A stretch of 64,000 nt of DNA from Thalassospira sp. HF15 (GCF_011806525.1 NZ_JAAVKI010000004.1:372001-436000), one strand, 5' to 3'; positions 53,150 to 62,780 are shown, counted from the first letter of the stretch. Made by a program: numbers and translations. The notes: generated by a model not told the origin, from the letters alone.

Positions 53150-55219
53150 ATGCCTGCTGGCGGGGAATCACGTGCAAAGCATTTGATCGCCGTTGCGCAA
53201 TCTGTTGCGCAAGAAGACGTCGATCGACTTGTCCAAAGCTCAAACATCTGGAAAACGCCAGATGCATTTTCCGTCAAATACGCGTTTGGTCAAACACCGG
53301 AAGACTTTTCAAGTCAGCGGCATTTTTCCTTTTGTATTATGCCGCCGTATGTTGGACGTGACTGGCTTGGCAGTCTGATCCGGCTCAATTGCGAAACCTT
53401 TGTCGAATGCTTCCCGGAACTCGATCTGGACGACCTTGCTCCGCTATCTGGTAAAAAGTCGCGCCCCAAACAGGACCTCATGGTCTGTCTTTCCACACGC
53501 AGTGCCTATCACCTGCCCGTTGCGCGCAAGTTTGTCACCAGCCTGCGCCATCGCGGACTGATTGGTGACAGCATCGCATCATCAGTTGAAATGGCCGTTC
53601 AGGAGGCTTTTGCCAACTCGCTGGTGCACGGCAATCTGGAACTCAATACTGGCGGCCATTTATCCATGGACCGCTTCAAGGAACTTGGTGAGGAAACAGA
53701 GCGCCGTCTTGCATCTGCAAACCATGGTGCCCGTGCGATTATCCTGACAGCGCGACGCCGCAAGAATGGTCAGGTCGTAATCAGCATTAGCGATCAGGGT
53801 CAGGGCTTCACCCCACCTGACGAACAGGCAACCCTCGACATTACCCGCAAGGACAGCACCTTTGGCCGGGGATTACCCCTGATCAGAAGTCTTTGCCAGT
53901 CGGTCAGTTTTCTACGCGATGGACGCACCATCGAACTGACATTTGACGATGACCAATCCGCCAAGCTTAGCCCGGAGGTCGCGTTTCTTTCCGACCTTGA
54001 ACATCGGTTGGCAACATCAACCGATACCGGACTTCGTAATCCCCAAAACGCAACCATCCTGATCGCCGATGACACGATGTTGTCGCGTGAAATTATCGCA
54101 TCCTATTTGCGTGCCGACGGGTTTACCAACCTTGTATTTGCCAAGGATGGTGAAGATACCCTTGCCCAGGTCAAGGCACACAATCCTGACCTGATCATTC
54201 TTGATATCATCATGCCCAAGCTTGACGGCTATGCGGTATGCAAGGCGCTTCGTGCCGACCCGGCCTATGCCACAACCCCGATCATTGCCCAGACAGCGCT
54301 TGAAGAGAACGAGGGGCGCACCCGCATTTTCGATGACGGGGCGACGGATTTGATCTTAAAGCCTTTGAACAAGGCCGAGCTGATCGCACGCACCAAGATC
54401 CATCTTGAAAACCGGCTTCTGGTCCAACAGCTTCAGGCCTATCAGGAACGCACGCAATCCGAACTCGAACTTGCGCGCGACATGCAGGAAAACCTCAACC
54501 CTGCGCCGGAACATTATCGCGGTGTGGGGATGGATTACGGCATGCGCATCAGTGCGACCTTCCAGATGTCGTCGGAGCTGGGCGGGGACATGTGGGGGCT
54601 GGTACCGATCGATGCCCACCGCCTTGGGGTCTATATCGTTGATTTCGCCGGTCACGGACTTGGGGCCGCGTTGAACACATTCCGATTGCATTCCCTGATA
54701 TGGTCAGAACAGTTCCATGATCAGACGCCAGATGCCTATTTGCAGGTGCTTAACCGCCGTCTCAAGGGGCTGTTGCCGGTCGGCCAGTATGCGACGATGC
54801 TCTATGGCATCATTGATAAGCAAAAGAACGTTTTTTCCTATGCCAGTGCCGCCTGCACGTCACCGGTGCTGGGCAACACTGTAACCGGTGATGCGCATTA
54901 TCTTGATGGATCGGGGGTGCCGCTTGGCGTCATTCGGGATGCAAAATACGAAACCCGCGAAGTACCATTCGACAAGGACAGCTTCCTGCTGCTGTACAGT
55001 GATGCGCTGATTGAAACCACACTTGATCACGGGCAGTTCTTGTCTGAGGAAGGGCTGCTCACAATGTTGCAGGATACGGTTACTGAAGGTGGCGCCGATA
55101 TTGATTTGGCAGCACAGATCGCCGATCAGTTCATGGATCGGGCCCCGGCAAAACTTGACGATGATTTTACGATTGTGTCCTTGCAATCAGCGCAGATTCC
55201 GTCAGCCCTTTCAGGCTGA
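53150..55219 (+). CDS. HATPase-receiver-PP2C (SpoIIE) partner-switching protein
   Basis: A 689-residue protein with three signalling domains in one chain. An anti-sigma-type HATPase (about 120-270) has SSVEMAVQEAFANSLVHGN, SISDQGQGFTPP and FGRGLPLIRSL. A receiver (about 300-420) has TILIADDTMLSREI and the phospho-Asp in DLIILDIIMPKLDG. A SpoIIE-type PP2C phosphatase (about 455-685) keeps its metal aspartates in LGGDMWG, VDFAGHGLGAALN, LLLYSDALIET and KLDDDFTIVSL. The upstream STAS protein would be phosphorylated by the first domain and dephosphorylated by the last, with the receiver setting the balance. This reading follows from known RsbW/RsbU logic; partners are not shown here. Confidence 0.92.
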   Translation: MPAGGESRAKHLIAVAQSVAQEDVDRLVQSSNIWKTPDAFSVKYAFGQTPEDFSSQRHFSFCIMPPYVGRDWLGSLIRLNCETFVECFPELDLDDLAPLSGKKSRPKQDLMVCLSTRSAYHLPVARKFVTSLRHRGLIGDSIASSVEMAVQEAFANSLVHGNLELNTGGHLSMDRFKELGEETERRLASANHGARAIILTARRRKNGQVVISISDQGQGFTPPDEQATLDITRKDSTFGRGLPLIRSLCQSVSFLRDGRTIELTFDDDQSAKLSPEVAFLSDLEHRLATSTDTGLRNPQNATILIADDTMLSREIIASYLRADGFTNLVFAKDGEDTLAQVKAHNPDLIILDIIMPKLDGYAVCKALRADPAYATTPIIAQTALEENEGRTRIFDDGATDLILKPLNKAELIARTKIHLENRLLVQQLQAYQERTQSELELARDMQENLNPAPEHYRGVGMDYGMRISATFQMSSELGGDMWGLVPIDAHRLGVYIVDFAGHGLGAALNTFRLHSLIWSEQFHDQTPDAYLQVLNRRLKGLLPVGQYATMLYGIIDKQKNVFSYASAACTSPVLGNTVTGDAHYLDGSGVPLGVIRDAKYETREVPFDKDSFLLLYSDALIETTLDHGQFLSEEGLLTMLQDTVTEGGADIDLAAQIADQFMDRAPAKLDDDFTIVSLQSAQIPSALSG

Positions 55220-55224
55220 CAAGA

Positions 55225-55836
55225 TCAGGAAGCGTAATGCTTTCCGCCAATACTGGATTGCACAAGGTCGCCGAACGGCTCGATATCACCCCAAACAACA
55301 CACCGATGGTCCGAAACCATTTCAGGGCGGGTTGGACCAGAATTACCGGCACTCACCTGCAGACGGTTCGCGATCACCGCGCGAACCAGATTGGCAAGCC
55401 CCTTGCGCGCTCCGGCGTGATCCGGCTCAGAGGCCAGAACCGCACCAAGTTGATCAAGGGCACGCAGCTTGTCACGACAACCAAGCAAATCGGCGGCAAG
55501 AACCCGTAATTCCCGTGCGTCCGGACGCAGGCTAATGGCGATTTCAAGATGTTCAAGACCCAGATCACGACGACCGGTCTGGATATAGACCCGCGTCAGG
55601 CCCAAATGGGTTGCCCCATCCAGATCATCAATCAGCAATGCACGACCAAACGCATTCAGGGCCAACTCGGAAAGACCGAGATCAAGCAATACATGGCCCA
55701 GAACCCTGAGACGAGCCGGTTGGTCGGGAAGGCTGTCAATCAGATCACGCAGACGGGAGCGGATTTCAGGCGCAAGGTCAATCTCGCCCGCGATGGCCAT
55801 TGCTGAGGTTTGCAAAGTCTCTGTCTGCGACGACAT
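55225..55836 (-). CDS. Tetratricopeptide-like repeat protein
   Basis: A 203-residue mostly helical protein with TPR-like pairs: LGHVLLDLGLSELALNAFGRALLIDDLDGATHLGLTRVYIQTGRRDLGLEHLEIAISLRPDARELRVLAADLLGCRDKLRALDQLGAVLASEPDHAGARKGLA. At least three 34-residue repeats are visible. No signal peptide if the ATG at 55836 is used; the longer start at 55926 adds non-helical residues. It is a protein-protein adaptor by family. It converges with the PP2C gene, whose stop is 6 bases away. Confidence 0.7.
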   Translation of the reverse strand: MSSQTETLQTSAMAIAGEIDLAPEIRSRLRDLIDSLPDQPARLRVLGHVLLDLGLSELALNAFGRALLIDDLDGATHLGLTRVYIQTGRRDLGLEHLEIAISLRPDARELRVLAADLLGCRDKLRALDQLGAVLASEPDHAGARKGLANLVRAVIANRLQVSAGNSGPTRPEMVSDHRCVVWGDIEPFGDLVQSSIGGKHYAS

Positions 55837-56020
55837 GGTCACGGCCCCGTTCCCGCCAAAATCCGGAACCGATGATTGTGCTATTTTGTGCAGATATCGG
55901 TTCGCCTTTTGACAGAGTACCGTCATTCAGTTGCGAGAAGATTAACCGAGTCGCAGCTTGGGAGGCCTGCTATGACGAGACATAGCATTGACGCGGACGC
56001 TTGGACCCAGTGCTCAGGAC

Positions 56021-57973
56021 CTAATGCTTAAGGGCATCCTCTAACGCATCAAGCCTGACTTCACGATTGGGACGTGCAAAGAAATAGCCTTGCATCAACC
56101 GCCCCCCCAAGGTGGTCAGGACATCGCGCTGGTTTTCGTTTTCAATCCCTTCAAGCACGCAATCAATGCCAAGGTTCTGGCACATATCGATCACCGTCTT
56201 GACGATCCGGCGACTGCGTTCGTTCTGTGGCAACGGGGAGACGAAGCTGCGATCCACCTTGAGCACATCGAATTCCAGCTCGTGAACATAGCGCAAGCTG
56301 GAATAACCAATCCCGAAATCGTCAAGGGCAATGCGCGCGCCGTGATCGCGCAAATACCGGATACTGGTCCGTGCCGCCGCGAAATCGCGCAAAAATGCGG
56401 TTTCAGTGACTTCGAAGGTCAACCGACCGGGATCAATATTGTATTTCTTGATCTCCTCAATCAGCCATTCCACGGTGTCTGACAAGACAATATCGCGTGC
56501 AGAAAGGTTAAAGGATACTGGCAGCTTTTCAGGCCAGTCGGCCATATCATTCATGAGCTTTTCGAACAAAACCCGCGTCAGAAAACTGACCTGCCCGGTC
56601 TTTTCGGCAACCGGGAAGAATGTCCCCGGCGAAACAGGCCCCATCAGGACACTTTCCCAACGGGCAAGCGCCTCAAGTGAGCAGACCTCGCCGGACTGGA
56701 TATCGAAGACTGGCTGATAATACAGGCTGAGTTCCTTCGACAAATCCGCCTTGCGAAGCGCCTGTTCGATCTGGGAATCATGGCGGATCAGTGTTTCATG
56801 GTGGGCCGCAAACAGGACCGCTTCACCCCGGGCATTCTTTTTGGCGTGATACAGGGCAAAGTCGGCACGCTCGAACAAACCGTTCGGACTGCGCGCCACA
56901 GTCGGATAGGTCGCAAACCCAAGAGATGCCGACACCTGAACCGTAACGCCGTTCAGAATGAACGGTCGATTGAGGTCGTCACACAGCTCCTTGCCAAGCG
57001 CCATCAGTTCCAGCGGGTCGCCATAACCCTTCAGGAGCAAACCAAACTCATCCCCGCCCAAACGCGCCAGAAGCGTCTCGGGACCAAGGATTCTGCGAAG
57101 CCGCTTTCCCGCCTGCTGCAACAGCTCATCACCAGATGGATGACCATGCACATCATTGACAGGCTTGAACCCGTCGAGGTCAATCATCGCAACAGCAAAT
57201 GTTTCATTGTCCTTTGCATCTTTCACCGTGTTTTCCAGCACGGAGAAAAAGGCGCGACGGTTTGATAAATCGGTCAGAGGATCAATAAGCGCCAAATTCT
57301 CATTTTGGCGTGACAACTCGATCATTGCCTGATGCTGGACTTCCAGATCCTTCTGGGTTTCGATCAGGCCGGAAAAATTGGCATAAAAGCTTCGAATGAT
57401 CTGAATGATCATCACGGAAACCAACGCCATATTCACTGCAATCGCGACGTAAACCTCGTTGTGGCTGGATCCAAAGAAAATCACGAAGGTGCCAAGCACA
57501 ATCGCAACAACCAGCAGTGCCGCAGGCGGGAAGTTCACAAGACAGAAAATACAGCCAACAACCGTGATCGAGATGAAATAGGCAACATGGCCGCGCTGAT
57601 AAGCATCGCCATAGCCAAACATGGTGATGGCCCACACGGTAAACAGGACGGCGATGACAACCGCCAGCACCCTGATACGTTTCAGATGTCTTATGCAGGC
57701 ATCAATATCATCAACATCAATTTTAGCCCTGTCCCACGCGATTGCGCGAACGATACAAATCGTACCAAGAACAATCACGGAATAGATCGTCATCCAGTCA
57801 GGTGCACTACCATAGTGGGTGTAGGCGAGGGCAACCGCATTGGCCAGAAGCAGCATGTAAAGGAAGGGAATCTGACGCGAAAGCGCACCGACCTGCGCGC
57901 GCAGCAGTTCCGGCTTGTCGGTCCGAATTTTAAGCGTGTCGGCAATACCTTGCCAGATACGAGGGGCTGCCAC
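56021..57973 (-). CDS. Membrane GGDEF-EAL c-di-GMP protein
   Basis: A 650-residue protein. About six membrane helices (residues 30-190, AVALAYTHYGSAPDWM to VNMALVSVMIIQII) form a MASE-like sensor. The GGDEF domain (about 232-390) has LARLGGDEFGLLL; no I-site RxxD is present. The EAL domain (about 400-645) keeps the catalytic residues: EALARWE, NLSARD, ETAFLRD, DDFGIGYSSL, KVDRSF and EGIENE. Both activities are therefore possible and the net direction depends on signal. It is a single gene flanked by unrelated ones. Confidence 0.93.
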   Translation of the reverse strand: MAAPRIWQGIADTLKIRTDKPELLRAQVGALSRQIPFLYMLLLANAVALAYTHYGSAPDWMTIYSVIVLGTICIVRAIAWDRAKIDVDDIDACIRHLKRIRVLAVVIAVLFTVWAITMFGYGDAYQRGHVAYFISITVVGCIFCLVNFPPAALLVVAIVLGTFVIFFGSSHNEVYVAIAVNMALVSVMIIQIIRSFYANFSGLIETQKDLEVQHQAMIELSRQNENLALIDPLTDLSNRRAFFSVLENTVKDAKDNETFAVAMIDLDGFKPVNDVHGHPSGDELLQQAGKRLRRILGPETLLARLGGDEFGLLLKGYGDPLELMALGKELCDDLNRPFILNGVTVQVSASLGFATYPTVARSPNGLFERADFALYHAKKNARGEAVLFAAHHETLIRHDSQIEQALRKADLSKELSLYYQPVFDIQSGEVCSLEALARWESVLMGPVSPGTFFPVAEKTGQVSFLTRVLFEKLMNDMADWPEKLPVSFNLSARDIVLSDTVEWLIEEIKKYNIDPGRLTFEVTETAFLRDFAAARTSIRYLRDHGARIALDDFGIGYSSLRYVHELEFDVLKVDRSFVSPLPQNERSRRIVKTVIDMCQNLGIDCVLEGIENENQRDVLTTLGGRLMQGYFFARPNREVRLDALEDALKH

Positions 57974-58083
57974 CTGTCAGAGACCTAATGCATTCGTTGT
58001 CATGTAAAAATATTACACAGAATTATCCAACGGAACATCCCTGATTGTGGACTGCAATGAAAGATCCGCTGCGCGCGGGCATA

Positions 58084-58476
58084 CTAAGGCTTCTTCTCGC
58101 GCGGTGATCTTTTGCCTGCGCTCTTTTTGGGGCGTTTCTTTGCCGCCTGTGCGCGAAGGGCTGCACCAAACGCCATCTGGGCAAATTCAAGCAACCGATC
58201 CTGATCGTCGAGCCATTCACCCGGCGCTTCGAAATAGGCAATGGTATGGGGGGCTTTTTGCGATGGCACCACAAACCGCGCCATCCCGATCTTGTCGTAA
58301 GTCGCTTGTGTTTGTTCATCACCTTTGAGGTAAAGGACGTCATCAAACACAAGCGCGAAAAACATCCCGTCACAATAAAGCCCAAAGCCACCAAACATCC
58401 GTCGCGGGCGGATCGTTCCAAGCGGCGACAACAGCTCTGTGACCATCAAGACAAATTCATTATCGACCGATGCCAT
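58084..58476 (-). CDS. TfoX/Sxy N-terminal domain protein
   Basis: A 130-residue protein: the TfoX N-terminal fold with VTELLSPLGTIRPRRMFGGFGLYCDGMFFALVFDDVLYLKGDEQTQATYDKIGMARF. A Lys/Arg-rich tail (KKRPKKSAGKRSPREKKP) follows. In Haemophilus and Vibrio the full-length TfoX regulates competence, but short alphaproteobacterial proteins like this have no shown role. It overlaps the WYL regulator gene stop by 17 bases. Confidence 0.88.
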   Translation of the reverse strand: MASVDNEFVLMVTELLSPLGTIRPRRMFGGFGLYCDGMFFALVFDDVLYLKGDEQTQATYDKIGMARFVVPSQKAPHTIAYFEAPGEWLDDQDRLLEFAQMAFGAALRAQAAKKRPKKSAGKRSPREKKP

Positions 58477-59164
58477 TGAGTATCTCGCCCTCGACCCCTT
58501 CGGAAATCAGATAGTCACGCAAGGATCGCCCGGGAACCGGGCGAAAACGTGCGGTCGATATGTCCATATGGGCAATCCGGTCGGCACGAAAAACGCGAAA
58601 GGCTTCCCGCAACTCGCACCAACTGGCCAACAGCCAGGTACTGCCAAAAAACAGCATGCCAAGCGGCCAGACGCGGCGGCGAGTATTGTCCCCCTTTGCA
58701 TCGGTATAATCGATATCGATCAAAAACCGTTCTCGAATGGCGCGGCGAAGGTCCGGCATCGAAATGGCAATGGGTTCCTGCGCGATTTCGGCAATCGCAA
58801 TCGGAACACCACCGACCAGGCCACGAATTTTCTCGGGCAGGACCGCCTCGATCTTGGTCAGTGCATCACCCGCAGCACGTGCCATTTGCGGATCAGTCCA
58901 GCTTTGAACCATGCGGGCTGCAACAACAAGGGCCTCGATCTCGTCGGCATCAAACATCAAGGGCGGCAAGTCATAGCCATCGCGCAGGATATAACCAACG
59001 CCGGCCTCCCCTTCGACCGGGACTCCTGACGCGGCAAGGTCGCGAATATCGCGGTAAATGGTGCGTTCGGAAACTTCAAGTTCCTCGGCCAGATCACATG
59101 CACGGCACAGTTTCCGGCGGCGCAAGATCTGCACAAGGCGAAATAGTCGGTCGGCCCGTCTCAT
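58460..59164 (-). CDS. HTH-WYL regulator (YafY family)
   Basis: A 234-residue protein with a DeoR-like helix-turn-helix at residues 1-60 (RRADRLFRLVQILRRRKLCRACDLAEELEVSERTIYRDIRDLAASGVPVEGEAGVGYIL) and a WYL ligand domain (about 130-215: ERFLIDIDYTDAKGDNTRRRVWPLGMLFFGSTWLLASWCELREAFRVFRADRI). The start at 59164 has AGGAG 6 bases upstream; a GTG-type start at 59191 lacks one. It is divergent from the VOC-protein gene over a perfect 11-base-arm palindrome, so it likely controls that gene and itself. Confidence 0.9.
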   Translation of the reverse strand: MRRADRLFRLVQILRRRKLCRACDLAEELEVSERTIYRDIRDLAASGVPVEGEAGVGYILRDGYDLPPLMFDADEIEALVVAARMVQSWTDPQMARAAGDALTKIEAVLPEKIRGLVGGVPIAIAEIAQEPIAISMPDLRRAIRERFLIDIDYTDAKGDNTRRRVWPLGMLFFGSTWLLASWCELREAFRVFRADRIAHMDISTARFRPVPGRSLRDYLISEGVEGEILNGIGR

Positions 59165-59205
59165 GTTCACTCCTTCGTCATCCTGCCCCAAAAATTATCA
59201 TACCG

Positions 59206-59229
59206 CTCCTGACAGGCTCCTGTCAGGAG
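59206..59229. promoter_or_regulatory. Perfect palindrome in the WYL regulator/VOC divergent promoter
   Basis: CTCCTGACAGG (59206-59216) is followed after CT by CCTGTCAGGAG (59219-59229). The arms are exact complements. It lies between the WYL regulator start (59164) and the VOC gene start (59289), the best place for a divergent operator. The CTGACAG...CTGTCAG core fits the kind of site bound by YafY/WYL proteins. Confidence 0.65.
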
Positions 59230-59288
59230 GGTTGTGTAACCATTGCGAAATCGGGACAGGATTTACCCCCAACGTCAGGAGCATGACG

Positions 59289-59726
59289 ATGAAAGTCACC
59301 AACGCCCATAAGATCATCATCACCGAGAAATTCACCCAAAGCCGGGCCTTTTACAAAAAGCTGGGTTTTACACCCGTCTTTGATGGCGAATGGTATTGCC
59401 AGCTTGTCTGGTCATCTGCCCCGTCGGTCCAGATTGGTCTGATGAGACCAAATCACGATACCCAGCCCGATATTTTCCATGCTGCAACCAGTGGCGAAGG
59501 AAGCGTGCTGTGTCTTGAAGTCGAAGAAGCCCGCCATGCCGCGGCAGAACTGCGCGATGCCGGTTTCGAGTTCGCAATGGAATTGCGTGATGAACCTTGG
59601 GGACAACGGCATTTCGCGCTTCTGGACCCCAATGGCGTGCGCATTGATATCGCAAGCCCGACGGGCGAATTGGCCCCTGAATATGCGCAGCTGTTCAAGG
59701 ATATCGGCGAAGGCGCACTCGCCTAA
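59289..59726 (+). CDS. VOC family (glyoxalase/bleomycin-resistance fold) protein
   Basis: A 145-residue protein with the paired beta-alpha-beta-beta-beta modules of the vicinal-oxygen-chelate fold (KIIITEKFTQSRAFYKKLGFTPVFDGEWYCQLVWS; later GSVLCLEVEEARHAAAELRDAGFEFAMELRDEPWGQRHFALLDPNGVRIDIA). Members are metal-dependent lyases, isomerases or resistance proteins; the second half keeps Glu/His-type ligands. The ATG at 59289 has AGGAG 8 bases before it and is preferred to 59283. A divergent WYL regulator suggests inducible expression. Confidence 0.87.
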   Translation: MKVTNAHKIIITEKFTQSRAFYKKLGFTPVFDGEWYCQLVWSSAPSVQIGLMRPNHDTQPDIFHAATSGEGSVLCLEVEEARHAAAELRDAGFEFAMELRDEPWGQRHFALLDPNGVRIDIASPTGELAPEYAQLFKDIGEGALA

Positions 59727-59765
59727 ACCTCCCTTGCGCCCCAAAGCCCCGCAAAATGCAGATCA

Positions 59766-59790
59766 ACGGCCCGCCGATATGGCGGGCCGT
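59766..59790. terminator. Bidirectional terminator-like hairpin
   Basis: ACGGCCCGCC (59766-59775) pairs with GGCGGGCCGT (59781-59790) over GATAT. It sits between convergent genes (VOC stop 59726, hydrolase stop 59796). No clear T run follows. Confidence 0.55.
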
Positions 59791-59795
59791 CCTGA

Positions 59796-60428
59796 TTACA
59801 CGCGCGCCTTGGCAAACTGCGCTATGGCCAGGGCTGCCTCCGCGATGTTCTGGCTTTGGGTCCGTCCGGAACTTTTGCGCGGCTTGAAGTCATGTTCACC
59901 GTCTTCGACCCAATGAAGCCCGATATGATCGGAGAGCGTATAACCCGCAATCTCGTTTGGCTTGCCGAATGGATCCCGGGTGCCATGACAAATCAGGGTT
60001 GGTGTGCTTAGGGTTTCGAGATGTTCGGTCCGAAGGTTTTCTGGTTTGCCGGGCGGATGGAACGGATATCCAAGGCAAACAAGCCCGGCCACACCCAGAT
60101 CATCTGCCACCATGCTGGCGATCCGGCCACCCATCGACTTCCCGCCAATAATCAGTTTTTCCGGCCCGCCAAGCTGGCGCACAACGTCGCCGTAAAACTC
60201 GATCAGAACCGGCGCCCGGTCCGGTCCGCGCTTTTTGCCATCAATCCGGCGTTTGGCCATATAGGGGAATTCAAACCGCACAACGCGCAAACCTGCCTTT
60301 GCCAGTTCCCCCACCATCTCGTTCATGAACGGGCTATCCATCGCCGCCCCGGCCCCATGGGCAAGAACGATGGTATGGGTGGCATTTTCATCACCATCAA
60401 ACTGAAAACGGATTGGATCGGTGCTCAA
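59796..60428 (-). CDS. TEX30/KANL3-type alpha/beta hydrolase
   Basis: A 210-residue hydrolase-fold protein. TIVLAHGAGAAMDSPFMNEMVGELAKAGLRVVRFEFPYMAKRRIDGKKRGPDR at the N-terminus and the elbow LIIGGKSMGGRIASMVADD (nucleophile Ser in KSMGG) are the marks of the KANL3/Tex30 group. A catalytic acid and His (HDFKPRKSSGRTQ) are present. Substrate unknown in bacteria. No operon partner. Confidence 0.85.
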   Translation of the reverse strand: MSTDPIRFQFDGDENATHTIVLAHGAGAAMDSPFMNEMVGELAKAGLRVVRFEFPYMAKRRIDGKKRGPDRAPVLIEFYGDVVRQLGGPEKLIIGGKSMGGRIASMVADDLGVAGLVCLGYPFHPPGKPENLRTEHLETLSTPTLICHGTRDPFGKPNEIAGYTLSDHIGLHWVEDGEHDFKPRKSSGRTQSQNIAEAALAIAQFAKARV

Positions 60429-60614
60429 AACAGGGTCCTTTCTGAGTGTTGGGCGTGCGGGCAGGTTCCGACGATGTCATTCAAATACTCGCATCCTTCG
60501 CGGTAGGCCGCTATAATTACCTTCCCCACCTTGGCGCGCCCCACAGCGCCATACCAACGTCACATCGCGCCACCCGCGATCAGATGCCTGACATCCACGA
60601 CAAAGGCCCCAATC

Positions 60615-61739
60615 GTGTCCCCAGAACAAGATCCGTTATCGACAAATCCACCTAAAGAACGGCTTGGCCGCCTCCCCAAACCAGTTCAATGGCTATTGCT
60701 GATTTCTATCTCTTTGGTGTTTTCAGTTCTGCTCCATCATTGGCAGGTTCCGGCATCGCTTCTGGTGGGTCCGATGATCATTGGCATTCTGATGGGAACC
60801 AATGGTGCTACCATTGCTGCCCCCACGCCGCTTTATCTCGGAGCCCAAGCGGTACTGGGCGTGATGATCGGCGGATCGATGACAGTTGGCATCCTGACAT
60901 CCTTTGCCACCGACTGGCCGATGATCCTTGGCATTACCGGCATCACGCTGCTTGCCAGCAGCTTTCTGGGCTGGATTTTATGCGTCAAGCAGGTTCTGCC
61001 CGGAACCGCCGGGATATGGGGATCAACACCCGGTGCCGCATCCGCGATGGTAATCATGGCGGATGCCTTTGGCGCAGATGCGCGGCTGGTCGCCTTTATG
61101 CAATATGTCCGCGTGGTGATCGTGGTCGGGGTGGCATCAAGTGTTGCCAACTTCTGGGTCGATCCGGATATGCTGGTGGCCATGGGGCCACATGACTGGT
61201 TCCCGGCCTTTGATCCGGGCGGCTTTGTCCTGACGGTTTGTCTGGCAGCGCTGTGCTGTTTTGTCGGACAGAAATCTCGCCTGCCGTCCGGCCCGCTTCT
61301 GGTGCCGATCATTGTCACCATGATCCTGCATGTCAGTGGTTTTTTCGATGTGGTACTGCCGGAATGGTTTCTGGGGCTGACCTACGCCATGATCGGATGG
61401 GTGATCGGTTTGAAATTCACCCCGCCTGTCCTGCGTCACGCCGCCTATGCACTGCCCAAAATACTGTTATCGATCTTTGTTCTGATCGGGTTCTGTGCCG
61501 GGATTTCAGGCATTCTGGTGGTGTTTATGGATATCGATCCACTGACTGCCTATCTGGCAACCAGTCCGGGCGGACTTGATTCTGTTGCCATCATCGCCGC
61601 CAGCACGAATGTCGATCTCTCCTTCATTCTGGTGCTGCAGGCCACACGCTTCTTCATGGTGCTGGCCTTTGGACCACCACTGGCACGGATGGTGGCCCGG
61701 CGTACCGCCCATTTAACGGGCCAGAACGCCGGGCAATAG
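60615..61739 (+). CDS. AbrB family membrane protein (ammonia monooxygenase-like)
   Basis: A 374-residue integral membrane protein with about 10 helices. The family has two repeats each opening with a glycine-rich loop, seen as SLLVGPMIIGILMGTNGATIAAP and SGPLLVPIIVTMILHVSG; the central GIWGSTPGAASAMVIMADAFGADARLVAFMQYVRV is the characteristic loop. Function is not settled; the names AbrB and ammonia monooxygenase are historical. The GTG at 60615 is supported by AAGG 8 bases upstream; an in-frame ATG or GTG at 60531 cannot be excluded. Confidence 0.85.
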   Translation: MSPEQDPLSTNPPKERLGRLPKPVQWLLLISISLVFSVLLHHWQVPASLLVGPMIIGILMGTNGATIAAPTPLYLGAQAVLGVMIGGSMTVGILTSFATDWPMILGITGITLLASSFLGWILCVKQVLPGTAGIWGSTPGAASAMVIMADAFGADARLVAFMQYVRVVIVVGVASSVANFWVDPDMLVAMGPHDWFPAFDPGGFVLTVCLAALCCFVGQKSRLPSGPLLVPIIVTMILHVSGFFDVVLPEWFLGLTYAMIGWVIGLKFTPPVLRHAAYALPKILLSIFVLIGFCAGISGILVVFMDIDPLTAYLATSPGGLDSVAIIAASTNVDLSFILVLQATRFFMVLAFGPPLARMVARRTAHLTGQNAGQ

Positions 61740-61751
61740 AGTGTATCGGGT

Positions 61752-62672
61752 TTAAACCCGAATGCGACGAAATACGCCCGATGCGGTCATCACACCCATG
61801 ATCACCAGAACCACGGCCAGAACCAGCGCAAGATTGCCCGGTTCCGCCAGCAGGATTACACCACCAAGGGCTGTGAGTGCTGGTGTCATGGCGCCAAACG
61901 CAGATGCACCGGTCGATCCGATATGGCGCACGGCAAGGCCATAGGTGATCACAGCAACACATCCGGCCAAAAGGCCCTGGGCTGTGATCAGAATCATGAT
62001 TTCGCCCATCGGAGCATCGCCAAGGGTCGTTCCGGTAAACAACGCAATGATCGCCATGACAACAAAAGACCAGAAACCGACAAAGGATGCCGCTTCCAGC
62101 GCACCAAGACCGCTTTGACGCATGGCGTGGGTATAGCACGCCCACATGAACGCCCCGACCGATACAAGACCATACCCCATCAGCATGTTACTGCTGATCA
62201 CGCCAGCCGGTTTCAAAGCAACCAGTGACAGTACGCCAACGATAACCGCTGCGTAGCCAACGATACGGACCTTGCCCGGACGTTCACCAAACAGAAGGAT
62301 GGCAATTAAAACGGCCCAAACGGCCATAACACCGGGCAAAAGAATGCCAACATGGCTGACCGGGACAAATTGCAGGGCACTGGCAACCATAAGGGTATAA
62401 AACGCGCCAGAACCGAGGATCATCAGAAGACCATTGGTCACGGAAAGACCCTTGGGCCAAATGCCTTTCTTAATCCATATCGGGGCAAGCAGCGCAAAAG
62501 GCACTCCAAAACGCATCAGGCCAATATCAACAGCAGTAAAGCTTGATGTCATGGCATAGCGGGTGGCAATCAGCCAACCGGCCCAGATGCAAACCGTCGC
62601 AAGTGCGGCGGTCACACCAACCAGTCGGCTTTCCGTCGCACCGGTGGCAGAGAGCGCGGACGTTTTAGACAT
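61752..62672 (-). CDS. EamA/DMT family transporter
   Basis: A 306-residue ten-helix membrane protein with two EamA repeats: AALATVCIWAGWLIATRYAMTSSFTAVDIGLMRFGVPF and GYGLVSVGAFMWACYTHAMRQSGLGALEAASFVGFWSFV. DMT proteins export or import small metabolites; no motif tells the substrate. It converges with the AbrB-family gene (stops 12 bases apart, with a short TCGGG/CCCGA hairpin at 61746-61761). Confidence 0.88.
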   Translation of the reverse strand: MSKTSALSATGATESRLVGVTAALATVCIWAGWLIATRYAMTSSFTAVDIGLMRFGVPFALLAPIWIKKGIWPKGLSVTNGLLMILGSGAFYTLMVASALQFVPVSHVGILLPGVMAVWAVLIAILLFGERPGKVRIVGYAAVIVGVLSLVALKPAGVISSNMLMGYGLVSVGAFMWACYTHAMRQSGLGALEAASFVGFWSFVVMAIIALFTGTTLGDAPMGEIMILITAQGLLAGCVAVITYGLAVRHIGSTGASAFGAMTPALTALGGVILLAEPGNLALVLAVVLVIMGVMTASGVFRRIRV

Positions 62673-62780
62673 AACATATTATCCAGTAAGGGGTTGAATT
62701 TGGGGCGATTGATACTGAATTCGATCACGCATCTGCGAAGACGGCAACCCCTTTGACGTAGAGCCTGCCATGCAAAGCAA

